Shown here: piece after piece, positions 34,868 to 42,688 of the stretch | How positions within the stretch are numbered: the first letter of the stretch is position 1 | How the letters are laid out: each line of letters begins with the position of its first letter | Assembly: GCA_031551485.1 (NCBI GenBank) | Contig: JAVBNO010000031.1 | Span: 1 to 64,000, forward strand | Direction: 5' to 3' | DNA length: 64,000 nt | Source of the DNA: JAVBNO01 sp031551485 | GTDB taxonomy: Bacteria; Bacillota; Clostridia; Oscillospirales; Ruminococcaceae | Made by a program: the position numbers and the translations under genes | The notes under the pieces: generated by a model | The model's database searches: none | Told to the model about the DNA's origin: nothing | The model's input: only the letters and a program-made list of their open reading frames with translations

Positions 34868-35037
34868 CGTATTACCAGACCATGATTACGTTTTTCGGTG
34901 TTGGGCACACTATAGTTGAGGAAAAAACGAGGATATTTTCAGTGGCAAAGGCTCAGGTTGCCTGTCGAAGGCTATTGATTCCTTTGCTGCGGTCCTTCGG
35001 ACATCCAATATTAACAGTTAGGCGGAGCGTGATAGAC

Positions 35038-35409
35038 GTGACCGTAAAAAGAGGCGAAATATATTACGCCGACCTCAGCCCCGTTGTCGGATCGGAACAA
35101 GGGGGAATCAGGCCGGTACTGATCGTGCAAAATGACGTTGGGAACAAATATAGCCCCACAGTCATAGCCGCTGCAATCACCAGCCAAAAGGAGAAATCCC
35201 GGTTGCCTACACATATAGACCTTAATCCCAGTAATTGTGGCTTGGCGCGGGATTCTGTTGTGCTTTTGGAACAAATCCGTACCATAGATAAACGGCGGCT
35301 TAAAGAAAGAATGGGCCGATTGGACGAGACCTCCATGAACAGCATTGACAAGGCCTTGTCCATCAGTTTCGGTTTGGGCTATGATCCCAACGGGGGCGCG
35401 ACTACATAG
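35038..35409 (+). CDS. ndoA: MazF/NdoA-type endoribonuclease toxin
   Basis: A sequence-specific mRNA interferase of the PemK/MazF family. The 123-residue protein starts at GTG 35038, 10 bases after GGCGGAG, and has the family motifs VKRGEIYYADLSPVVGSEQG at the N-terminus, RPVLIVQNDVGN near 24, VIAAAITSQ near 42 and DSVVLLEQIRTIDKRRL near 70. This is the NdoA (YdcE) type. A partner antitoxin (EndoAI/MazE) usually lies directly upstream; none is visible. The in-frame ORF extends upstream to 34837, but that part has no domain and no ribosome-binding site. Confidence 0.9.
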   Translation: MTVKRGEIYYADLSPVVGSEQGGIRPVLIVQNDVGNKYSPTVIAAAITSQKEKSRLPTHIDLNPSNCGLARDSVVLLEQIRTIDKRRLKERMGRLDETSMNSIDKALSISFGLGYDPNGGATT

Positions 35410-35505
35410 TTTTGCATTTCCCCCGCAGTCTCTCACCATTTATTGCAAACAGCACAGCCGGGTTCGCGTTTATACGTTGAAATCCGGCTTATTTTTCATA
35501 GATAA

Positions 35506-35514
35506 TTGTCGAAA
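35506..35514 (+). promoter_or_regulatory. Spo0A-box-like site
   Basis: TTGTCGAAA at 35506-35514 contains the full TGTCGAA consensus, just upstream of the -35 box at 35519. Spo0A is encoded in the window. The location is right for an activator; the function is untested. Confidence 0.4.
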
Positions 35515-35518
35515 TATA

Positions 35519-35547
35519 TTGAAAAATGTCAAAAACTATAATACAAT
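35519..35547 (+). promoter_or_regulatory. Predicted promoter of the exported 392-residue protein
   Basis: TTGAAA (35519-35524), 17-base spacer, TACAAT (35542-35547). Confidence 0.65.
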
Positions 35548-35608
35548 ATTTCCATTCTGGAAATCTGACAAAACTAAATGATAGCGTACTCAATTGAGGT
35601 AAGGGTGT

Positions 35609-36787
35609 ATGAAGGATAAAGCTGCAAAGTTCGCGATGCAACTTTTTTGGGGCGTCCTGGTATTCATTTGTTTTTCGATGTGCGCAATGGCTGAGGAGAT
35701 CAGGGATCCATGTGATGGCCTGTCATTTTCCTGCGCGCGATATTTTAACTTTTCACAAACAAAAGATATCCTTACCGCATGGGAACTTTCTTCAACGCCC
35801 GACCCTACTTATCTTTCGATGATTTCTCCTAGCAGCGACGCGGTGGTGCTTTACGAAATTTCCGGGGCTTCTTCGCTTGATGTAGCCCTATACAGCGAAA
35901 AGGGGACCTTTGCGACTCGCACTGGCCAAGGGGATGAGTACATCATGGGTGCAGTTGTGCCCAGTTCGCTTGATGGCAGTTGGCAGCGCCTGCGATATAG
36001 TCGTGCCAATGATACAACTTATCTCCAGCAGCAGGGGCGTATGATGCCGGGCATCTACTCGGCCAGCGGCGAAATTGCTTTTTCAGGTAACGAAACTTCC
36101 ACCGGCCCGACGGTATGGTATGGGTTAACAATATGGGTATCTAACAACGGAATCGATTTTTACGAAACCGAAATGATGTTGTCACATGTGCAAATGATGG
36201 TGGGTGCCAACAGACACACTTCTTATTATGAGACCTACACCGCCATGATTCCGCCCGGCAGCAAATATATTAAACTCACCATCAATGATTGCCTATCATT
36301 TCGCAACAGCCAGAATCAGGGCTACCCCAATACACGGTCGGGCACCCAACGCTTGGCGCTGGTTGTTTTTACCGGCTCGCATTTGCAGGTGGGGCCACCA
36401 ACAGCCCAGCTTGCTTCCTCTTCCCAGGCGGAACAAACCACAGATTCGCTGGAAACATTGTTGTCTAAGCTGCTGGCCAATTCCAAAGAGGATGATAAGA
36501 CATCATCCAAAGTCTCTTCCAGCGCCAAGGCGTCCACAAGTTCAAAGGCTTCTTCCGGTTCCAAAACCGCTTCCAATTCTAAATCCTCTTCCCCTCGACC
36601 GGGTTCCGCCTCTGCAACCCCAGACCAACAGGAGATACAGTATTCAGTGGAACCCATCCCCCATGTGGTACAGGGTGCTGCCCGTTCCGCTGGCAACGGG
36701 CAAATATACGCTCTTATTTACATTGCTGCCGCCGCCGCGTTGATTTTCTATATTTTTCACCGGAATTTTAAACGCGGCCCATCATAG
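35609..36787 (+). CDS. Exported membrane-anchored protein, unknown
   Basis: I do not recognise the extracellular domain. The 392-residue protein has an N-terminal signal peptide (FWGVLVFICFSMCAMA, residues about 13-28), an extracellular domain of about 240 residues that looks beta-rich, a low-complexity Ser/Lys/Ala/Thr-rich linker at about 290-335, and a C-terminal membrane helix (ALIYIAAAAALIFYIFH) followed by a short basic tail. A Spo0A-like box and a good promoter lie upstream, and its own T-box neighbour is downstream. The layout suggests a surface protein held off the membrane by a flexible linker. Confidence 0.75.
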   Translation: MKDKAAKFAMQLFWGVLVFICFSMCAMAEEIRDPCDGLSFSCARYFNFSQTKDILTAWELSSTPDPTYLSMISPSSDAVVLYEISGASSLDVALYSEKGTFATRTGQGDEYIMGAVVPSSLDGSWQRLRYSRANDTTYLQQQGRMMPGIYSASGEIAFSGNETSTGPTVWYGLTIWVSNNGIDFYETEMMLSHVQMMVGANRHTSYYETYTAMIPPGSKYIKLTINDCLSFRNSQNQGYPNTRSGTQRLALVVFTGSHLQVGPPTAQLASSSQAEQTTDSLETLLSKLLANSKEDDKTSSKVSSSAKASTSSKASSGSKTASNSKSSSPRPGSASATPDQQEIQYSVEPIPHVVQGAARSAGNGQIYALIYIAAAAALIFYIFHRNFKRGPS

Positions 36788-36793
36788 TTTTTG

Positions 36794-36822
36794 TTGACAA
36801 ATGGCCATTGGTTTGCTATTAT
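36794..36822 (+). promoter_or_regulatory. Predicted sigma-A promoter of the Leu T-box gene
   Basis: TTGACA (36794-36799), 17-base spacer, TATTAT (36817-36822). Confidence 0.85.
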
Positions 36823-36843
36823 GTGCTAAGACTTTATATAGCC

Positions 36844-37139
36844 AACGCGATGATGAGGAATAGTAGCCAACAGTTTTGCGCACAGAGAGCCGTGTTTGCT
36901 GAAAATCGGCAGCAGTACTTTTGGGGAACTCGCCTAGGAGCGGTCGACTGAAATGCGGATTGGTATTTGGCCAATTTGTAGATAGGTTCGAACGGAAGCC
37001 CACCGATACAGGGGTCAGGCGCTCGTGAATTTCCGGGATTCATGGCCGCCGGTGAGTGGGCGCAATAGCGCCAATTGAAGTGGTAACGCGTGAGCCATCG
37101 GCTTTCGTCTTCTGTCAGCAGAAGGCGAGAGCTTTTTTG
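36844..37139 (+). ncRNA. T-box leader, predicted specifier CTC (leucine)
   Basis: Stem I has GAGGAATAGTA, AGAGAGCC and GGGGAACTCG. Base CGC (36846-36848)/GCG (36940-36942), kink-turn GA loop, AGG (36856-36858)/CCT (36933-36935), and the codon one base before the CCT strand is CTC (36929-36931), followed by G, exactly as in the pheST T-box geometry. CTC is the usual Leu specifier. The antiterminator AATTGAAGTGGTAACGCG (37073-37090) is a variant of the T-box sequence with the UGGU bulge (discriminator A), which argues against Ser (TCG) but not against Ala (GCC). The terminator is at 37101. Confidence 0.88.
37101..37139 (+). terminator. T-box terminator
   Basis: GCTTTCGTCTTCTG pairs with CAGAAGGCGAGAGC (loop TCAG), followed by TTTTTTG. 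Confidence 0.9.
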
Positions 37140-37213
37140 TTTTTGTGTTTATCGCACATAAAGTCAAAAAGATTCAGTTTGTTTTGGCAAAATAAATATT
37201 GGAGGAATTGTCA

Positions 37214-38878
37214 ATGGAAAAATTGTTGGACAAAACAATCGGCGCAGTCATAGAAGAAAACGCAAGGTGTTTTCCTTTGGCACTAGCCGTCAAATATACC
37301 GACAGAGACTATCAGCGCAGCTGGCAGCAACTCAATGAAGAAGTGGATCGCTACGCCAAGGGTTTTTTGGCATGCGGCATCGGTAAAGGTGACCATGTGG
37401 CCATCTGGGCTACCAATATCCCCGAATGGTTGATCACCCTGTTCGCCACCGCTAAAATCGGCGCCGTACTCGTCACCGTTAACACCAGCTATAAAGTGTT
37501 CGAGGTGGAGTATTTGCTGCGCCAGTCGGACTCCAAAGCCATTGTACTGATGGACGGTTTCAAAGATACTGAGTATGTCGACATCATCAACAAAATTTGT
37601 CCCATGCTGTCTGAATCGGTACCCGGTGATCTCGATAATCCCATGCTGCCTTGTCTTAAAACAGTCATCCACACCGGCACAAACCATCCCAAAGGCATGG
37701 TCGGCTGGGATGAACTGGAGAGTAAGGGCCAAAGCGTATCCGATGCGGAATTCCGTGGCCTTACGGAAACCCTTGACTGCAATGATGTCATTAATATGCA
37801 GTATACCTCCGGTACCACCGGCTTTCCCAAAGGCGTCATGCTTACTCACCGTAATATCGTCAACAACGGCCTTTGCATTGGCGACTGTATGAAATTAACT
37901 GGGGAAGATAAATTGTGTATTCCGGTGCCGTTTTTCCACTGTTTCGGCCTGGTGCTGGCCATCATGGCCTGCATCACCCACCACACAGCTATGGTACCCA
38001 TCACCCATTTCCGGGCGCTGGATGTACTCAAAGCGGTTCAGGATGAGGAATGCACGGCGCTTCACGGCGTACCCACCATGTTCATCAGTCTTTTGGAACA
38101 TCCTGACTTCTCCAAATTCCGTTTCCCCAAACTGCGCACCGGCATTATGGCGGGTTCACCTTGCCCGGTCAAAGTGATGCAGCAGGTGGTGGATGTGATG
38201 GGCGCCAAGGAAATTACCATCGCCTTTGGCCAGACTGAGTCGTCGCCGGTATGTACGCAAACCACCACAGACGATACGGTGGAAGTGCGGGTCAGTACCG
38301 TGGGCCGTGTCCTTCCCATGGTGGAGGCCAAAATTGTCGATCCTGAAACAGGGGAGGAGCTGGGCCCCAATATGCCCGGCGAATTTTGCACCCGGGGTTA
38401 TCATGTTATGAAGGGCTACTACAAAATGGAGGAAGCAACAGCCCAGGCTATCGATAAAAATGGCTGGCTCCACACCGGGGATATTGCAACTGTGGATAAA
38501 AACGGTTATTATAATATCACAGGACGCATTAAGGATATGATCATCCGCGGTGGAGAGAATATTTATCCTAAGGAGATAGAGGAGTTTCTCTATACCCATC
38601 CCATGATTAAAGATGTCCAGGTCATTGCGGTTCCCAGCATCAAATATGGCGAAGAAGTCGCCGCCTGCATCGTCCTGAAGGACGGCGCGGAAATTGACGG
38701 CGAAGCTGTTAAAGAGTATGTTCGTGAACGGATGGCCAGGCACAAAGTGCCCAGCTATGTGGCGTTTGTGGAAAGCTTTCCCATGACAGCCAGCGGCAAG
38801 GTGCAAAAGTACAAACTGCGGGAGTGGGCAATCGAAGAATTCGGGCTTAAAGATGCCACTGGTGTGGAAACAGCCTGA
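37214..38878 (+). CDS. AMP-forming acyl-CoA synthetase (FadD-like)
   Basis: Second ANL acyl-CoA synthetase of the window, 554 residues. Motifs: MQYTSGTTGFPKGVML near residue 195, AFGQTESSP near 337, WLHTGDIA near 422, GRIKDMIIRGGENIYP near 440 and the catalytic lysine in TASGKVQKYKLRE near 530. The type is closer to long/medium-chain acyl-CoA ligases than the enzyme at 25715. The Leu T-box upstream points to isovalerate or another leucine-related acid as substrate, but this is inference. ATG 37214 follows GGAGG with normal spacing. It is followed after 78 bases by the pseudokinase gene. Confidence 0.9.
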   Translation: MEKLLDKTIGAVIEENARCFPLALAVKYTDRDYQRSWQQLNEEVDRYAKGFLACGIGKGDHVAIWATNIPEWLITLFATAKIGAVLVTVNTSYKVFEVEYLLRQSDSKAIVLMDGFKDTEYVDIINKICPMLSESVPGDLDNPMLPCLKTVIHTGTNHPKGMVGWDELESKGQSVSDAEFRGLTETLDCNDVINMQYTSGTTGFPKGVMLTHRNIVNNGLCIGDCMKLTGEDKLCIPVPFFHCFGLVLAIMACITHHTAMVPITHFRALDVLKAVQDEECTALHGVPTMFISLLEHPDFSKFRFPKLRTGIMAGSPCPVKVMQQVVDVMGAKEITIAFGQTESSPVCTQTTTDDTVEVRVSTVGRVLPMVEAKIVDPETGEELGPNMPGEFCTRGYHVMKGYYKMEEATAQAIDKNGWLHTGDIATVDKNGYYNITGRIKDMIIRGGENIYPKEIEEFLYTHPMIKDVQVIAVPSIKYGEEVAACIVLKDGAEIDGEAVKEYVRERMARHKVPSYVAFVESFPMTASGKVQKYKLREWAIEEFGLKDATGVETA

Positions 38879-38956
38879 TTGAATCTTGCTCACCAGTTAT
38901 ACATCGTACTCCCTGCAAATCGCCCTTTTTATGGGCAGATTCTAGGAGCGTGAACG

Positions 38957-40591
38957 TTGTTTATGGCGAACAAAGAACTCAACCTCTGTTTGGGGTGCAT
39001 GTCGGAATTGCCGGAAGGCGAGACCACATGTCCTCTATGCGGTTTCCGTGAAGGCGAAAAAGCAAACCCGGATCATCTCTCTGTTGGCAATGCGCTGGCG
39101 GAGCGGTATTTGACTGGTAAAGCAGTGGCGTCTACCAGCCGGAATATCACCTACATAGGGTTTGATACGCAGGAAAAAGCAAAGGTTTACATTTGCGAGT
39201 ATTTACCGAAGGGCCTGGCTAAACGCAACCATGCCACAGGGCGTGTGTTTGCTGTACCAGGAAAAGAAAAAGAGTTTGACGCCAAAACAGCGGATTACAA
39301 CGATATGCTCTATGCCATCCAACGGGTTTCCAAAATAGAAGCGGTGGTTCCGCTTCATGAAATCATCCGCCAAAACGGCACTGTTTATGCTGTTTATCAA
39401 TATATTCATACATTGACCCTTGGGGATTTTTTGACCCGCTGTGGGGGGAATTTGCGCTGGACAGCCGCAAAAAAATTCTTTATGCCCCTTTTGACCAGCC
39501 TTTCCAACCTGCATAACCAGGGCATCTATCACGGGCACATTTCGCCCCAGACGATTCAAGTGGATGAAACAGGAAAATTATGGTTATGGGATTTCGCTTT
39601 TTTCGATTTTCCAGAGGGCAAGGGCGAACTGGCCGCCGATTTGCAGCCGGGGTATTGTGCCCCCGAGCAATATGACAGCAACAGCTTTAAAGGCAGCTGG
39701 ACGGATGTCTATGCCGTTGCCGCTGTGCTGTACCGTGCCCTCACCGGCACCAAGCCGGTGGTGGCCCCCGACCGGAAACTGCAGGACAATCTGTTGCCTG
39801 CTTTCCGTATGGACAAATCGATTCCCCACAATGTGTCTGATGCCATCGAATCGGCTATGATATTGGACGTCGGCAGCCGAACACAAAATATGGACAGCTT
39901 TTCTGCCCAGCTTTTGGAGGAATCCGGAAGCAATACAGCCGTTTATGATAGCGAATCTCTTGGAAACTTGAAAACAGACAAAGATACCCATACCACAGGT
40001 GGCAGAAGGTATATGATCATCACAATGGTCGGGACATTCGTGCTGCTGATTACGATATTGGCCGTTCTTGCCAATACCTTGTTCCCTGATTTGTTTATTC
40101 CCAACAGCCCTTCTTCACCCAGCGATTTAAGCGAATTGTCACTGGAAGACTCAAAACCCAACGAGGTCGAAGACCTGTTGCCGGATTTTGTAGGGGTGTT
40201 TGCTGAATCCATTCTCAAAAGCGTTCAATACACTGACCGGTACGATTTTGTGGTGAAAGAAGAATACAACGATCAATTTCGCGAAGGGGTTATTTTTGAC
40301 CAAACGCCGCCGTCTAAAACCCCTATGCCTAACAAAGGCACCGTTATCTTATATGTCAGTAAGGGTGCGGAAACCGTCAAGATGCCGAAGCTGATTGGCA
40401 GCACAGTCGAATTTGCCAAAGAACAGTTGGCTGAAATGAACATCAAATTTGAAGTGGTGGAAGTTCCCAACGCGCCGGGTACACCCGGCCAGGTGATCGA
40501 GACATCCATACCCGCCGGCGAGGATGTCAATGTAGAGGAAGACACCGTCATCATTTACACCCCCAAAGACATGATTATCATCATCAACTAA
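38957..40591 (+). CDS. PASTA-domain transmembrane pseudokinase with N-terminal zinc ribbon
   Basis: A 544-residue protein. Zinc ribbon CLGCMSEL...CPLCGF (residues about 11-33), a kinase-like domain (about 45-320), one membrane helix (IITMVGTFVLLITILAVLAN, about 355-374) and two C-terminal extracellular PASTA repeats (about 410-540). The kinase-like domain has lost catalytic residues: the ATP-binding lysine position reads VYICEYLP, the HRD site is HGHISPQT, and DFG is DFAFFD. This makes phosphotransfer unlikely. The start is TTG 38957 by spacing to AGGAG; ATG 38963 is further. Gram-positive PASTA kinases sense muropeptides; here a binding or scaffold role seems plausible. It may form an operon with the TIM-barrel gene 29 bases downstream. 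Confidence 0.85.
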   Translation: MFMANKELNLCLGCMSELPEGETTCPLCGFREGEKANPDHLSVGNALAERYLTGKAVASTSRNITYIGFDTQEKAKVYICEYLPKGLAKRNHATGRVFAVPGKEKEFDAKTADYNDMLYAIQRVSKIEAVVPLHEIIRQNGTVYAVYQYIHTLTLGDFLTRCGGNLRWTAAKKFFMPLLTSLSNLHNQGIYHGHISPQTIQVDETGKLWLWDFAFFDFPEGKGELAADLQPGYCAPEQYDSNSFKGSWTDVYAVAAVLYRALTGTKPVVAPDRKLQDNLLPAFRMDKSIPHNVSDAIESAMILDVGSRTQNMDSFSAQLLEESGSNTAVYDSESLGNLKTDKDTHTTGGRRYMIITMVGTFVLLITILAVLANTLFPDLFIPNSPSSPSDLSELSLEDSKPNEVEDLLPDFVGVFAESILKSVQYTDRYDFVVKEEYNDQFREGVIFDQTPPSKTPMPNKGTVILYVSKGAETVKMPKLIGSTVEFAKEQLAEMNIKFEVVEVPNAPGTPGQVIETSIPAGEDVNVEEDTVIIYTPKDMIIIIN

Positions 40592-40620
40592 CCAAATACC
40601 ATGTAGAGTGAGGAATTTTC

Positions 40621-41433
40621 ATGAAACTGGCTTTTTCAACATTGGGATGCCCAGGCTGGACCTGGGATGAAATATTTGCAACCGCCAAAGATCTGCAGCT
40701 TAACGGCATTGAAATTCGCGGCATCGAAAATGAATTATATGCGCCGAATATTCGTCAGTTTGCGCCCGATAAGTTGACGGTTACCCTGCAAAAATTGCAA
40801 AGCGCCCAGCTCACGCTGCCTATGCTGGCTTCCGGCAGCTGCCTGGGCCTGGAGGGCAATCCCGGCTCCCAAATGGAGGATGCCAAAGCGTATATCGATT
40901 TAGCCAAAAGCGTGGGGGCCTCTTTTGTGCGGGTGATGATCACTTCCACGCCCCACCCGGTAGATGCCGACCTTGTCCAAGCCAAAGCCAATTACATAGC
41001 GCTTTGTGACTACGCCAAGGGTACAGGCGTTCGCGTACTCATTGAGACGAACGGCCTGCTGGCCGATTCTAAAGTCATGGCTGAGTTTTTGTCCGGCTGC
41101 GATGCCCAAACAGCAGGCGTGCTGTGGGATATCCACCATCCTTACCGTTATTTTGGCGAAAAACCTGCCGAGACGTGCCGCCTTTTGGGAAACTGGATTC
41201 AATACTGTCATGTCAAAGACTCTGTAATGGGGGAAAACGGCGTGACTTACCGGATGATGGGCTATGGCGATGTGCCAGTTTTCGACGCGCTGTCTACCCT
41301 CCAGGCCCAGGGCTATACTGGCTTTGTCTCGCTGGAGTGGGTGAAACGCTGGTGCCCAGACCTGGAAGAACCCGGCATTGTGTTTTCCCATTTTACCAGC
41401 TATATGCGCTATCTGTTCACCCAGCTTAAATAG
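40621..41433 (+). CDS. Sugar phosphate isomerase/epimerase-like TIM-barrel protein
   Basis: A 270-residue xylose isomerase-like TIM-barrel protein with metal-binding type residues at VLIETNGLL near residue 140, LWDIHHPYRYF near 168, YCHVKDS near 196 and SLEWVKRW near 238. Its substrate is unknown. It is only 29 bases after the pseudokinase and ends in a strong hairpin. It is not closely like the protein at 14860 by eye, although both share the fold. Confidence 0.75.
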   Translation: MKLAFSTLGCPGWTWDEIFATAKDLQLNGIEIRGIENELYAPNIRQFAPDKLTVTLQKLQSAQLTLPMLASGSCLGLEGNPGSQMEDAKAYIDLAKSVGASFVRVMITSTPHPVDADLVQAKANYIALCDYAKGTGVRVLIETNGLLADSKVMAEFLSGCDAQTAGVLWDIHHPYRYFGEKPAETCRLLGNWIQYCHVKDSVMGENGVTYRMMGYGDVPVFDALSTLQAQGYTGFVSLEWVKRWCPDLEEPGIVFSHFTSYMRYLFTQLK

Positions 41434-41451
41434 TGTTTTGCTTGTACGCTC

Positions 41452-41490
41452 AAAGCCTTTGCAGCATGTTAACATGCTGCAAAGGCTTTT
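41452..41490. terminator. Bidirectional terminator
   Basis: AAAGCCTTTGCAGCATG and CATGCTGCAAAGGCTTT, 17 bp with loop TTAA, and T-run on the + side. The stop codon of the - strand DUF4363 gene lies inside the loop. Confidence 0.9.
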
Positions 41491-41870
41491 CCTATGTTCT
41501 CCCACCAGAATGGTGTTTCCGAATCCCACACATGTTGGATCAATATCTGTGCCGATTCCAATTCCGCCTTTAAATCTCCTATATGGTCATATTCAGCCAG
41601 GGCGGGCAGCTTGGCGACGACGGCAGTGATATCTTCCACTTTGTCGTGGCGCACATGGACCAGTAACCCATATTCCGATTTTTGCCAGTCATCGCAAAAC
41701 GCCTCACATCGGATGATCACCTCCGCTTGTTCCCCTGCGGCTATCGCGTCTTCAATCGCGCCGATATGTGCCAGCATGCGGGTCCGGACGTAATCCAGGT
41801 GAATGAGGGAAGCGATGCAAATCATAAAAGTAGCTGCAAAAATCGCAACGGCAATTTTCACCCTTTTCAT
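41469..41870 (-). CDS. DUF4363-type small membrane-anchored protein
   Basis: A 133-residue protein with an N-terminal membrane helix (KIAVAIFAATFMICIASLIH) and a helical extracytoplasmic domain with EAFCDDWQKSEYGLLVHVRH, the pattern of DUF4363. The pair DUF421-DUF4363 is common in spore-forming clostridia; its function is not known to me. Its ATG overlaps the end of the DUF421 gene by 4 bases, so translation is coupled. Confidence 0.8.
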   Translation of the reverse strand: MKRVKIAVAIFAATFMICIASLIHLDYVRTRMLAHIGAIEDAIAAGEQAEVIIRCEAFCDDWQKSEYGLLVHVRHDKVEDITAVVAKLPALAEYDHIGDLKAELESAQILIQHVWDSETPFWWENIGKAFAAC

Positions 41871-42550
41871 GGCTGCCTCTCCTTTGGCACCAAAAAGTAG
41901 GTGGCGCTCCGGTCACAGGTCATCATAAATACGTCCTGCAACCTATATCCCTTTTCTTGCAGCACACTCTCCAGCCAGGACTGGGATAAACGGCAGAAGG
42001 CAAGGCCTTCAGGCACTACACTCCCATCGCAGACGATGAGGGCGGGCGGCGCCTGACCAGCTGCATCCGGGGTTATATTCACCATTTTGGCCGTAACCGC
42101 TTGGGCTTCTATTTTTTGATAAACAGAAAGCCGCCCGGTTGTCTCCACTACGGCATAGTCCACATCCCGGATATCAAAAATATTGCTGCTGCGCAGTTGT
42201 TCCATCAAATCATCTACTGAAAGGCGCAGGTTTTTCATCTGCGCCTGGTCAATTTGACCATCCTGTATGACAACAATCGGATTGCCGGATACCAGCTGGC
42301 GCACCTTGCGGTGGTGCAGCCCAATGGCGGAAATGGTTACCTCAAAGCTTACCAGCAGCAGGATGGGAATAATGCCGGCGGCCAGGGGCACATTGGTGTC
42401 CTCCACCGGCAACGTTGCCAAATTGGAGATCAAAATGGTTACCACCAGTTCCGACGGCTGCAACTCGCCCAGTTGGCGTTTGCCCATTACACGCAAGGCA
42501 AAAATAATAATAAAATACACAATCACTGTGCGCACAATGGTTACATACAC
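41867..42550 (-). CDS. DUF421 membrane protein (YetF-like)
   Basis: A 227-residue protein with three N-terminal membrane helices (residues about 1-80, with ALRVMGKRQLGELQPSELVV between helices) and a cytosolic DUF421 domain (SGNPIVVIQDGQIDQAQMKN near 85). YetF/YrbG/YdfS proteins of Bacillus are of this family and are linked to spores. The start is GTG 42550 or TTG 42556. A hairpin CCCCAG/CTGGGG at 42560-42583 overlaps the Shine-Dalgarno GGGGTGA on this strand, so initiation may be structure-dependent. Confidence 0.88.
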   Translation of the reverse strand: MYVTIVRTVIVYFIIIFALRVMGKRQLGELQPSELVVTILISNLATLPVEDTNVPLAAGIIPILLLVSFEVTISAIGLHHRKVRQLVSGNPIVVIQDGQIDQAQMKNLRLSVDDLMEQLRSSNIFDIRDVDYAVVETTGRLSVYQKIEAQAVTAKMVNITPDAAGQAPPALIVCDGSVVPEGLAFCRLSQSWLESVLQEKGYRLQDVFMMTCDRSATYFLVPKERQP

Positions 42551-42688
42551 AAACAATCACCCCAGGTTAGTATGAGTCTGGGGCTTTTTGTTATGTAATA
42601 TTTTGCAACATTCAACCACATCCCATTACATAATGTGCCAGAATGCCGGTCATAATGAATTTGGAGGACTTTAGCAGGGAGGCGAAGA

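Larger units (their letters stand above)
34646..35037. other. Long intergenic region before mazF
   Basis: This 392-base gap has the lipoprotein terminator (34718-34758), a 19-base palindrome at 34849-34867, and a frame open from 34837 into mazF without coding character. No antitoxin ORF and no convincing promoter were found. A TGTCGAA at 34963-34969 resembles a Spo0A box; by chance a 7-mer occurs several times in 64 kb. Confidence 0.5.

Noticed and set aside
34963..34969. TGTCGAA resembling a Spo0A box before mazF
   Set aside because: A 7-mer on both strands is expected about eight times in 64 kb by chance; no promoter is near it.
34837..35037. N-terminal extension of MazF
   Set aside because: No ribosome-binding site, no domain and no similarity to an antitoxin; the MazF domain starts at residue 3 of the 35038 start.
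36924..36934. Ala (GCC) or Ser (TCG) as specifier of the second T-box
   Set aside because: Distance to the lower helix fits CTC; Ser is also disfavoured by the UGGU bulge because tRNA-Ser has discriminator G. Ala is not fully excluded.
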